From contig OZ316899.1 of the NCBI GenBank assembly GCA_973895155.1, positions 4,402,001 to 4,466,000 of the forward strand: a DNA stretch of 64,000 bases. Direction: 5' to 3'. The notes beneath the pieces were generated by a model. That model did no database searches, had not been told where the DNA came from, and worked only from the letters and a program-made list of their open reading frames with translations. This stretch comes from Marsupella aquatica. Taxonomy: Eukaryota > Marchantiophyta. Position numbers and translations under genes: made by a program. Of the stretch, positions 54,601 through 64,000 are shown piece by piece. Positions within the stretch are counted from its first letter, which is position 1; each line of letters starts with the position of its first letter.

Positions 54601-54867
54601 CTAACAAATGAAGGATAGCTTGGTCACATACACCCATTTCTCCTCCTTCCTAAACTGTGTTCATCTTCCAAAACCCCTGCCAAAGCCTCCCCTCTCCCCT
54701 CTGCGTTCCGCCATAGTCCAATTGTGTCCGCCTTCAAGCCAAAACAACTCCTCTCCTCCTCTCCTCTGCTATTGGGCCAAACCGAAAGGAATGATTCCAG
54801 GGTTGCGCATTGCCCTTTACCCCTCCATCCAAATGGGGCTAATTCTAATCTATATGAAACATATTCA
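51683..54867. other. 3.2-kb stretch with no supported gene
   Basis: Many short frames, none with a domain or conserved motif. The overlapping frames at 53129-53515 on both strands are not backed by anything recognisable. A (TA) run lies at 52355-52365 and CAACTTGGCAGTTGAGTTG, a small hairpin, at 53141-53159. Bases 54600-54867 are C-rich and probably 3' of the minus-strand phosphatase gene. Confidence 0.35.
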
Positions 54868-55895
54868 CTAAATTCTTTCTGTAATCTGAAGTACTAAGTC
54901 CTGCCTACTCTTTACTCCTGTGTTTATTCTACAGAATTTTGACGTTTGTCTGTGAACTTTGCTTACTACTTTCACAAACTCCCTAAAATTTGTGGTGAAT
55001 AGCCCATGCGCAGCTCCTAGGCCTTTTACGTATTGATTAGTTTCATGCTCAGTGAAGTCTTCCTTACGAGACATCCACAATATGATCTCTATGTGTCGAG
55101 GAGTAAGTTCTGAAGTTGTCAGTTGGAGAACATCATATTTGCACACTGGCCATGACGCAAAAAGCGAATTAGATTCCCCAAACCCCTGCAGTTGAGTGTA
55201 TATCTGTTGATACTGTTTCCGGACTTCAGCTAAATTCAGACTGGACCATTTTGGAGTGTTTTGCCACAAATACACATGCACGTCTCTTGCCAAGGCCAAC
55301 TCCTGCAACATTGGTTGAAGTTTGTTGCTTATAAACGTATCTGCAAGGAAACCATTATTATTGCCGCTGAAGCAATCACAAAACAACGTCGAGTATTTGG
55401 GGTTAAAGAAACTTCTATGAGGTAAATCATCAAGAAGGATGGTGTTGCTGTCATTATAAGGTGCGCTTGTCCGATCTCCATTTAAAATGAGGTCATCCCA
55501 AATATTTTTCAGTAATTTCACAAAGCAACTTTTCCCTTTGTTTCTTCTAGCCCCATAAAATATCCCAGTCGACAAGGCTTCCGCTTCAGTTCTCACAAAG
55601 ACAAATCAATGCTTCTCGTTGGGAAACACTTTCTCCAAAATCTCATGCACATTATGATATACGGCACAGGCCCATATCCCCACATCAAATGTCTGAAGAC
55701 ATCATTCAACAAAGCACCGCATTCCCGGTCTTACATAGATGATTCTATTCTTTAGAAACAATGTCTCCCCGTTTCAGTATTTATATCTCTAAGAGACTTT
55801 TCTCGCACGCCCGATATTTGCACAATATGTAAGACGACATTCATGTCAAGTACGAGAAGTTTACGAGGAACGGTGTTTTCTATAATAGTTGCCAT
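54868..55895 (-). pseudogene. NIF/FCP1-type HAD phosphatase-like protein, frameshifted
   Basis: The ATG at 55895 begins MATIIENTVPRKLLVLDMNVV, whose LLVLDMN matches the first phosphatase motif of FCP1/SCP-type enzymes (normally LVLDLNG/DLDET, the Asp forming the phospho-intermediate). After shifts, IYVRPGMRCFVE and WACAVYHNVHEI-like sequence follow. The intact 242-codon part (55596-54868) has WDDLILNG and the late motif SNTILLDDLPHRSFFNP, which holds the metal-binding Asp pair. Family members remove phosphate from serine in the RNA polymerase II tail or other nuclear proteins. The second Asp of the DxD motif is replaced by Asn, which the plant NIF-like subgroup tolerates. At least three shifts break the frame, so it is dead or contains introns I cannot place. 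The Ulp1-type gene lies directly upstream on the same strand. Confidence 0.6.
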
Positions 55896-56042
55896 ATCGT
55901 ATGTTACAATATCTGTAGAGTGATGAAACAATAAATGAACATCAATATCATAAAGTCAATGCAAGAGCATAACATCAATTACGACGCGTTGCAGCGTATG
56001 GAAATCTGACGATAACCTATTCCACACGAGAATTGCGTAGAT

Positions 56043-58096
56043 CTAACTCAAATGGTGACGATAAAGGCTTAGAACAATATTCCTCCTTTCAGCATCCATG
56101 TCCTTGGCTTTGAAATCAATAGGCTTCTCCCTACTCCGGTAATCGGCAAATTTCATGACAAACACTCCGCAGTTGTAGTCATCGGTTTGAAGAGGGATGT
56201 CATTACAATAGTTTCTCGGCTACGACAAAGCATTCAGTTCCTTATGAGTTTTGAACATGGCTTCATCATCTAGATATCTTGCTAGGTTCTCAAGAACTTG
56301 AGGGTTATCTTCGTGCAAAGAATCCAAATAGTCCAGTTTCCTAAGACCCATGTTAATGACGACCAGTGCCCAATGGTTATGTCCCTCATGAATAGGGACC
56401 ATGACCATCTCTACATCAGTCAAAAAGTACTCCAACTTTGAGGTCCAAGTTTGAACGTCGTCATACTTATATCCACCTCAAGCAAGTTCCAAATAGAACC
56501 AAGTATCAGAAAGATGAACCTGCGGGAGGTTGGTACCCGCGGATTCTGCTCTCGAAGCAATCAGACCAAAATAAGCATCCAAAATTTCAGAAGTTATCCA
56601 TTGCTCGGGACCTAGACATGCCATCTCGCGACGAGTTATGACGCATCCACTAATTGTTGACAAAACTAAATCCTGATCAAAGTCAGGGTTGAGGCAAAAG
56701 TCTATCGCCACATCATCATTCAGGTTGAGAGAAGTGGGAAAGAGTGAATTGGCACCTGCCTCATTCGCAGGTTCCACTACAAGTTCCATGGCAACATTAT
56801 CAAAATGTCCGATGATGGGCTTGACCTTGCATGGACCCTGATTTTCTGCCCAAGTGTGGGGAGGGGATGGATTGACGATGTTAATGGCCTCTTGAACTCC
56901 AGTGACAACTTGAAGGTAATTGGAAGGATACTCAGACACAATCGGTGCAATATCATTTACAATTGAGTCCACCTCGCCAAACGACCCCACACGAGGCTCG
57001 CGTAGAGATAGAGGTATCCCACCATCATTGTGTTCTTCCTCCACAAGAGGTCCTTCGGAACTCCCTAAGTGGTGGATTGGTCTTTGGGCCTCACCAAATT
57101 CCCATGGACGACGAATCTGTTCCCCAACATTAATCATTCCAACACAAGGATCAGAAAATCTGTTATCGTCTTGATGGGAGACTGTTCCAATGACATGATA
57201 GTGCCTCCCTTCCTTTGCGCCACTTGCATTAGAGTTTTGCGTTGAGCTGTCCTCCCCTCCTGGAAGTTTCCATAAGGATTTTGCGAATTGTGCGACACCC
57301 TCCAACGACTTGAGATTCTCCGCATAAGCCGTGAGGTCCATCACATCCCCCCTTTCCGAACAAAAAGAGAAACATTCCCTTTCCAGAAGAAGGGCATTCT
57401 TTAAAACTTGCCCACCAGTAAAGAAGTCCAACACAATTTCCTCCTTCTCGGAAAATCAAAGAATGATTGCCTTGATAATTCTGCTGGGCTTAATGTTTGA
57501 TGTAAAGGTTCTGCCACCGGGGGTCCAGAAAGAATGAGTCTATACAAGCAATCTCCAAGAGCGGATTTTCGCTTTGCTGCATCCTCTTCCTTGGAAAGGC
57601 CAGTATAATCTTCTTTGGCTGGTTTTGCCAGTTCAAGCTGATCCATGGATTCCGCCAAGAAATGACCTTGAAACCCTCTAAAATGTTTTTCCCAATCCGG
57701 TTCTCGTTCCTAGGAGACTCCAAGGAAAACAATGGACTCAATAATACCCGACATAAAATGCGATGACCGGACTTCTTTTGCACTCTTCCAATAGCTTCCA
57801 TACTCCAGATGAGCAATATAACTAGAAGGTGGATCAATGATAGCTTCAATAATTCTGGCTAGCAAGAGACCTGGGTGCACAAAAAACACGACAGTCACCA
57901 AGTCATTGGCGGGGACACTCACGACAGTCTTCAAGAAATTCAGCAGCTCCGATTGTGTCCAAGTATTCTGAATTGAGTGTGTCATATCGACAGTAGCAAG
58001 TGACGCATTAATCCTGTCCCTACAACTCGTCAAATTAAAAGGAGGCTCCGCGGAAGCAAGGAGATTCCCAGAGTAAAATATTCGATATGGATCCAT
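56043..58096 (-). pseudogene. Ulp1-type cysteine protease domain (C48), C-terminal part of a long gene
   Basis: The frame 57434-56478 ends with VITRREMACLGPEQWITSEI and DTWFYLELA, the start of a Ulp1 (SUMO-protease-like) domain. After a shift come PIHEGHNHWALVVINMGLRK and YLDSLHED, carrying the catalytic His and Asp. After another stop comes LQTDDYNCGVFVMKF with the catalytic Cys, and the gene ends at 56043-56045. All three triad residues are visible, so the copy decayed by stops and shifts rather than loss of its core. Upstream, 58096-57710 (MDPYRIFYSGNLLA) and 57658-57401 are unrecognised linker regions. Ulp1 genes are often carried by plant MULE and CACTA transposons; no transposase or terminal inverted repeats are visible here. 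Confidence 0.65.
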
Positions 58097-58111
58097 TCTC
58101 TCGCGGATAGT

Positions 58112-61023
58112 TCACCAAAATTTCTTTTGGTAAATATTCCGCAACCTATTCTTCAAAGGTTCCGGCATATTGGATTTTGGAGAGACCTTGACTAAACTCT
58201 TGAAATAAGCATTGTCGACCATTGAGCAACATTGATCCAATTCTTCATTTGTGAAATTAAACTCGTGGACCACGTTCGACCAAACGGCCCCAACATTGAA
58301 AACACTTTCATAGGTCTCGCGGTAGAACCGCAAGATTGCACCTTTCAGCTTTTCCGTATACTTGGCTTTCATGGCAAGATCGGACATTGAAGGTATATCT
58401 GTCCTTGCATGTCTTCTCTTCATCAAGAGAACCTCTCCCGATTGAACTTTATTCAAGATAGAGGTAATGTCAGATTCTTGCGCCCCCTCAAATACCATGA
58501 ATGTTGTCCCAGTAAGTTGCTTTGCTTCCCTCTTCTTCCCAGTCATCTCTCCATTGTTGTCAGGTAAACTACCGGACAACCAACTATTGCAGACCGACAT
58601 CCACAACTTATAGAGGCTCTCCGATGCAAAAAAAGATCCAGTTGTATTCGCTGATGCTACTCACTTTCAGTGTGACTTTGGCCAACCCTTCGTAATCTTG
58701 AAACCCAACAACAAATGGTAAGAACAACATAATAAACCAAACCTTTGGAGAAGGTATCTTAGAGCCAAGCCTCGGATTCTACACGAGGCTCGTGTGGACC
58801 ACAAAAGAAATTATGGTGTCAACAAGAACGGACCTGGAATTCCTAGGATTTTTGCCCTGACGGCACTGGCTGAACTGGTCGATTCATTTCCAAATATTGC
58901 ATTCTCGCATGCCTAACCTGGTCGATGAATGGTGATGAGAAACGATGTGCTTCAGCTTGCAACTTGTTTGCATGACTGTGAAATCTCAACCAAGACCTTA
59001 ACAGGTGTTGACCCCTTGAGAATTCTTGCATGAAAGAATTTGAGGAGGTTGGCAGTCTCAACCAGAGATGGTTATGTTTGAGAACTCCAAATGATTTTCC
59101 TCGTGGCCATAGTCGAGTGTTGACCACTTATTGCAAAATATTGATACTCGGATAATTGTTTAGAATCTAAATCTCTGACGGAAAGATTGATAAGACTGTA
59201 AACACCATTAATCATCTTGTAAGGCACGAGATCTGCAGGCAAAGGTTCCTGACCGACATTTGAAATCATCAATTGAACAAGATGGTTGACATGGTCTTCG
59301 TTGAGTAACGGCTCATTCATTTTTGCCGACGGAGGATAGATATTCATCAAAGGAACGAGGAAGAATTTTGACAGCCCACCAGCATCAGTTTTGTTGCAAA
59401 GTCTTTTATGCCCTCTCAAGTCTGGCTCAATCAACGATTACTTTAGAACTTGAGTCAGCATTCATCTCTCCCATGTCATCCACGACATCCATCTCCACTT
59501 TCTTACGTTGTTTCTTTGGGATTGGGACACCGGTTTCCGGTGCCTCCTCCTTTCCCTCAGTCTCTCTGTTGCGGCCCCTTCCACGCTTGGACTTCTCCGA
59601 TCTTGTCACCCCAATGTTTGTGGATACGTCTTGCACTTGAGTATTGACCTTTTGAGAAGTTGGATTTGGTGCAGATTTTAGGGCACCTTTTGTTTCACGA
59701 CAACGGAAGGTTTTGCAGTGGAAGCCTTCCGAGACAATTCCTTCTTAACGACACCTTTTGATACGGGTTTTGCTATCTCTTCCACAATTGCCTACTTCTT
59801 TTGAGCCTTCTTCCTGACAACCTTCTTTTGTTCTGGCATTTTGGTCGCTTTAATCTTCTTCTATGGTTGTTTGGACTTTGCGATATGTGGCCCTTTCACC
59901 TCAGTAGAGCTAGTGCGGATTTTTGCTTGAGGGACTTTAGCTTCCTCAACCTTCTCTGGAAGAGTGATCTTTGAAGACAATCTCTTCTTATTGGAAGGAG
60001 GAGCGTCTTCTTCCATTTGCTTTCTTTTCTTTTTCTTCAACGAATGCACCTCCATCTCTGTTTTAGAGTCCTTTTCCTCTTTAGTCTCTGAGCCTCCCAC
60101 CTCCGCAAGTTCTTTATCCACGGCTTGGATCTCATCTTCAAAGATCTCCTCTGTTCCAACCAACTCAGGACTCAAAGAGTCATTGGGAACAATGCTCGGT
60201 TCATCTGATGTACCCTGTGAACTTGATGATCCTAAATCTGAACTCAACGACAATCCAGGTTCCTGTACAACTTTGCTTGCCTTGAGATTTGGGCCACCAC
60301 CATGATGTCTGTGCCTTTTCTGATTCAAATTGAAGGCCTTCACCACAGGATGGGTTGCAACCCAACGTTTAATCCTTTCCTCGTCAACTGGATCTGGGAA
60401 AGCAATTTCCGGAATGATCTCAATCTCTTGCCGGAGGTCATCTTCCGGTAAAGATAGAGACATGACGTAAACAACATGCCTGGTTGCAGAAAGGTGAGAT
60501 TGAATTGATAATCTTCAAAGAACAAAAAACTAACCCTTCCCAACCCTGAAACAATATCCTCAGCAGTGAGAACATTATCTAGATCCATGAAACGATGAGT
60601 GGATGGATTAAAAAATCCTAAGGATGTTATGTTCATTGTCGCATCATTTGGCTCAAGACAATATGCGCAACAATATTGTTCAATGGGAAGAGAGAACTCT
60701 CTATATCCACAATCAACGCGGTCCTCCACCGTCACTATCAGAAAGACCTTCCCCTTCTGGTGCTTTGGTGCTTTTGAAATCCTACAATCGGCAAGCACAC
60801 CCAAGTACTTCCAAAACCTCTTGGGCTTTGCAATAACGATCCCCCGCAACCAACACCTCCAAGCGTCACCCTCCAGACACATTTCAAAAGACCATGAATC
60901 GACGATTGGATTTTGGTGGCTAATAGTGCTTTGACTTAGCGGCTGCGGTAGGCACGGGTGGCTGAAACAAACATACGGGAATCCTAGGAAAGAACCAATA
61001 CGGAAGTTTAGAACAGAGTCCAA
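58112..61023 (-). pseudogene. N-terminal part of the Ulp1-type gene, no recognised enzyme domain
   Basis: Frames in series on the minus strand: 61023-60340 (globular, with RGIVIAKPKRFWKYLGVLAD and VTVEDRVDCGYREFSLP), 60463-59861 (acidic then Lys-rich, LKKKKRKQMEEDAPPSNKKR, likely nuclear localisation), 59636-59427 (basic), and 59434-59072. The last has SEYQYFAISGQHSTMATRKI, reminiscent of ParB-like folds, a weak resemblance only. Then come 59127-58843 and 58606-58112, helical. The last shares its frame with 58096-57710 across one stop, which argues that all of this is one long gene. An acceptor-like TTTGTTTCAG lies near 60965. Function unknown apart from the C-terminal protease. Confidence 0.45.
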
Positions 61024-61227
61024 GATGTCAAAACAAATTCCAAGATTTGATTACTCAAAAAAATGGACAATCCGTCCAAAAAACAACTCATTCGACCAAA
61101 ATGGAATTTGCCCGCTCGACTACCATCTTCTAAAGTTGGGGCACATATTCATCTGGGTGCCTTGATCTCCAACTAAACAACTCGTCTAGTACTAAGTCTT
61201 GAGAGATGAGTTCTAGGAAAATGTCTC

Positions 61228-61424
61228 CTAGGCTGCTTCCTTCTTCAGCCTCTTGATAGTCTGGAGGTGGCCTTCCTCCTGGGCCGTCAAACTAATCTCT
61301 TCATCTTTCTCCTTCACAGTTTCTCGCAGGGTCTCAAGTTCCTCGAGGACATCCTCAGTCATTTGGGACTCCTTCTCATGTTTATCTTTGATCGATTTCA
61401 AATGTTTCAAGGCATTGCGAAAGG
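61228..61424 (-). pseudogene. C-terminal coiled-coil fragment of unknown protein
   Basis: Minus strand, RNALKHLKSIKDKHEKESQM then EDVLEELETLRETVKEKDEE and LKKEAA, ending at TAG 61228-61230. A regular heptad pattern. Its upstream part is replaced by the plus-strand unit that begins at about 61425. Probably the end of another gene of the coiled-coil type, or of the gene preceding the Ulp1 gene. Confidence 0.45.
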
Positions 61425-63575
61425 ACAGCCATCACCAGGGATTCTAGCTATAACGAGCTGCGAGACTACATCACCGAACTATATCTCAGCGAGGAAGGGC
61501 TTAGATCGGTAGTAGAGGCGATTCTAGAGGTTCCAGCTAAGTTCTTTAAGCTGAAGGGCAACCAGCGGCTTACTCAAGCGGAGTTCGACAAGATTCCGGG
61601 GTACCTAGACCAGCAGATCGCAACTGAAAAGCGCCAAGAAGACATCAGCAGACAACGGGAAGCGGCGCGTAATCTCACGTTCCTCGGGGAAAGCTCCAAC
61701 GCCTTCAACTGGGATAGGGCTACCCCAGCGCCTCAACCGATGACCACCGGAGTACCGCCGAACCAGTCCCAAGTCCATCCAGTAATCAACGCGGAGTGTT
61801 CTTCGGGTTCCGAGCGAGCTAGTCCGCAACTCGAACAGCGTCCTCGTAAGCGGTCAAGGACTACGATGGCCCCCGAATCAACACGGACCGACGCCACGCC
61901 TGCACCTGCCCCGGCAAACCCCCCGACCAACCAGACCCGACGGCCCCTGGATAACCCGAAGTCCAACTTATTACAGGTAATCCGCGTCCCCGAGGTAGTC
62001 TGGATCGCGATCAAGAAACTCGAACATGCGGACTATCTCAAGGAGCATCAGTTGGAGCGGTTCGCCCACTTACTATGGAGGCCGTGCGCCGCCGGGCCGA
62101 AGGAGATTTGTGAGTTCATCTCCAATTTTGACACTGATGCGTCAACCACCAAGGTTTCAGGGCAGACCTTATCACTCACGGAGCATCGGTTAATTCAAAT
62201 TTTTGGCCTACCAACCGGGCCGGTGCCGGTGGAAATCCGAATTCGGGATAAGGAGTATACGCCGCGGCGCTTCAAATCCGAGGGTAAGACGGACAACGGA
62301 TACAAGCAGGGGGCGTGCACCAACTTAACCTGTATGGAGCGGCTTAACTTCATACGGACTACCCTACACATGATTGAGCCACGATCCGAGATTTCCCTCT
62401 GCACGATAGTGCAGGTGGAACAGTACAAACGACGAAACTGGGCCCAATTCTTCTACCGAAGATTCTCGGGGGAGCTGAAGCGGGCTCAGGGTGGTATGGC
62501 TATTGGAGGGAAGACTTACTTGGGGAGTCATATCGCCATTATCCTCGCCTGGTACAAGGCACAGCGGGAGGCCAGAGGAAAGAATACGGCCACCTCAGCC
62601 CCGGGTAATGTCACCCCCGCCCCAGAGGAGGCAACCCCAACTACGCGGACTACTGACCCTCGGACAAACCCCGAGCCGGAAGCCCCGACTAATACTCCGC
62701 AACCGCCCCCTGTGGAATTTCCACCGCCTCCTTCCGTTGAGCCTCCGCTACCTGCAGTACAACCACCCCCAATCCCTCCACCACCCGAAGAAACCTTCCC
62801 CTCCCCAGCGCTGACTACGGAGGAGCTCGTTGCCCCTGCCGAGGAACCACCGGTACCCGAGAGGATGGAGGACTACCAAGTAGCCCCGGGGACCATGGCC
62901 TACGACCTGGTCCAAAAGTTTAGCCAGACTATGTCTGGGGAGTTGGCGACATACATCGGACAACAAGTCTCGGCGTACTTTTAGCCAGCCTTCTTCATGT
63001 TACAGCACCAACCACGGATCGTCAGCCGCTTGGAAGAAGAACTCATGGCGAAGGGGAATGAGATCGGGCGTCTCCAGATGCTGGTAGAGCACCTCGAGGA
63101 GGAGGCAACGACCCGCCGCGAGGATTTAGTCCGCACTGTCGAACAGAGGGACGGACTAACCCAGGAGTTAAGCGGAGCGCAGGCCGAACTCAAGAAGCTA
63201 GACGACACCGTGCTTCAATTACGCTCAGAATCTTCGGCTCGGGTTACCAGCCTGACCGACCTCAACAAACAATTCCTACAGGCAGCACAGCAGGTGGCTA
63301 GTCTCTCCGCCGAACAAGATAAATTGCTAGCGCAGGACCAGGTCCATCGCGATGCCATCGACCAGCTCAACTTGGAGGTGGCGCGGCTCCAGACTGAAGC
63401 CGACGAAGCTGCAAACGAGGCGGAGGAAGCATTACGGGACAACAAGGCTTTGCAGGACCGCGTCACCCTGCTCGTCCTCCAGCGGGGAAAACCTGGGCCC
63501 ACCTCTGATCAAGGCGGCTCGAGGTCTCGCCCCGACAAGGGGACCAGCCCTGGTCCAACCACTGCACACACGTAA
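61425..63575 (+). pseudogene. Lineage-3 coiled-coil protein (5'-truncated, one in-frame stop)
   Basis: One frame, open from the junction to 63573-63575, broken only by TAG at 62982-62984, probably from CAG. N-terminal module: SVVEAILEVPAKFFKLKGNQ and FDKIPGYLDQQI, matching EALLRLPDEVFDIPG and FDHIPAQVRA of copies A and B. Then a linker with PRKRSRT; the FGLP module (LTEHRLIQIFGLPTGPV, TTLHMIEPRSEISL, IVQVEQYKRRNWAQFFYRRF, KTYLGSHIAIILAWY); a Pro-rich linker (PPPSVEPPLPAVQPPPIPPP); a coil lead (MSGELATYIGQQVSAYF); a coiled coil; and a short Ser/Gly/Pro tail. Of the three lineages this gives the clearest independent support for the module boundaries. Function unknown. Confidence 0.68.
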
Positions 63576-64000
63576 GGGGTAGTTAGCAAAGGGTAGAAGC
63601 AGGCGCCGCGCGAAGCGGTTAAGTCAGCGGCATCTTTTAGTTAGGCATAACGACAGAATGACTGTCATTAGGCGCCGATTAGCGGCAGTAGGAAGAATTA
63701 GGGCCGGTCAGTTAGGATCAGCCAACGTAGGATTGAGTCCATCAATGGACTAGAGTTTGTCAGTACGCTTGGCCGCTGCCATTTCGGTTGGCACACTCGT
63801 AGTCGACGGTCAACCGGTCAGTGCAGCGCGACCGGTAGTCAGCAGTTAGTTAGTCAGTAGGTAGTACCCCGGAAGGTAGTATCCTCCGGTTCTCTTCCAC
63901 TATGGTAGTATTTAGGCTTCCCCTTCCGTGATGGGAAGCGGGAGAAGGCTTAGTTATCTCAGCAGAAGAAAGGCGAGGCACGGGGAGTCCCGGCCTGAGT
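63576..64000 (+). other. 3' non-coding part of the lineage-3 unit
   Basis: GC-balanced sequence with repeated GTTAG/TTAGTTAG and GGTAGTA elements. No coding signal. It probably corresponds to the roughly 900-bp conserved non-coding tail of the other units. Confidence 0.4.

Larger units (their letters stand above)
61425..64000 (+). mobile_element. Partial unit encoding the lineage-3 coiled-coil protein
   Basis: Homologous in plan to the LTR-borne units at 2610-6625 and 35709-40390 but 5'-truncated near 61425 and running off the window. No promoter or terminal TGTG is seen. The 3' non-coding part after 63575 does not yet show the TTCCGGCGGCGGAA hairpin, which in the others lies much closer to the 3' end. 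An LTR-like nature is inferred by analogy only. Confidence 0.5.

Noticed and set aside
59072-59434. ParB-like nuclease domain from SEYQYFAISGQHSTMATRKI
   Set aside because: Only the GQH segment recalls the family; not enough to name it.

Overview
The window looks like repeat-rich intergenic DNA from a land plant with a large genome. Evidence: Ty1/copia and Ty3/gypsy retrotransposons with plant-type primer sites, a LINE, nested insertions, and many reading frames broken by one or two stops. I cannot name the species. The gypsy copy with a captured DNA methyltransferase resembles families I recall from early-diverging streptophytes, so a fern, lycophyte, bryophyte or gymnosperm seems likelier than a grass or crucifer. 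I found no rRNA, tRNA, CRISPR array or clearly intact host gene.

Layout. 1-2602: decayed exon (469-1218), a field rich in the 6-mer TCCGAT, and a C-terminal coding scrap. 2610-11600 (minus): 5'-truncated non-chromoviral gypsy whose pol runs into a 4-kb 3' LTR, joined at its other end to a LINE fragment. 12640-14819 (minus): copia LTR plus gag. 15777-17609: intact 610-codon coiled-coil ORF of unknown family. 18786-20700: duplicated segment and a gag remnant. 21344-25355: solo copy of the same 4-kb LTR with a 5-bp target duplication. 26992-40612: a copia element interrupted by two large insertions, 31532-35490 and 35709-40390. 41122-47270: a diverged relative of the 15777 gene, interrupted by another LTR copy (42736-46209). 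48236-50530: gypsy remnant with the C-terminal half of a cytosine-5 DNA methyltransferase in front of reverse transcriptase. 50750-51682 (minus): PHD-finger scrap and a copia fragment. 54868-61023 (minus): decayed Ulp1-type protease gene and a NIF/FCP1-type phosphatase gene. 61425-64000: partial third-lineage relative of the LTR-encoded protein.

Main observation. Four 3.5-4.0-kb units begin TGTGACG (TCTGACG in one), end in CA, and in three cases are flanked by 5-bp duplications. Each carries its own TATA box and an 882-codon frame (869 in one sublineage): N-terminal module, Pro/Gln linker, basic patch, an 'FGLP' module, Pro/Glu linker, long coiled coil and basic tail. One copy sits exactly as the 3' LTR of a gypsy pol ORF and supplies its stop codon, so the protein appears to be encoded inside the LTR. 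A 4.68-kb unit (35709-40390) and the 61425-64000 unit encode diverged proteins of the same plan; the former also shares a hairpin, TTCCGGCGGCGGAA, in its 3' non-coding part. The architecture, not any one copy, is the candidate new system. Most copies here are dead through stops, many of the C-to-T kind.
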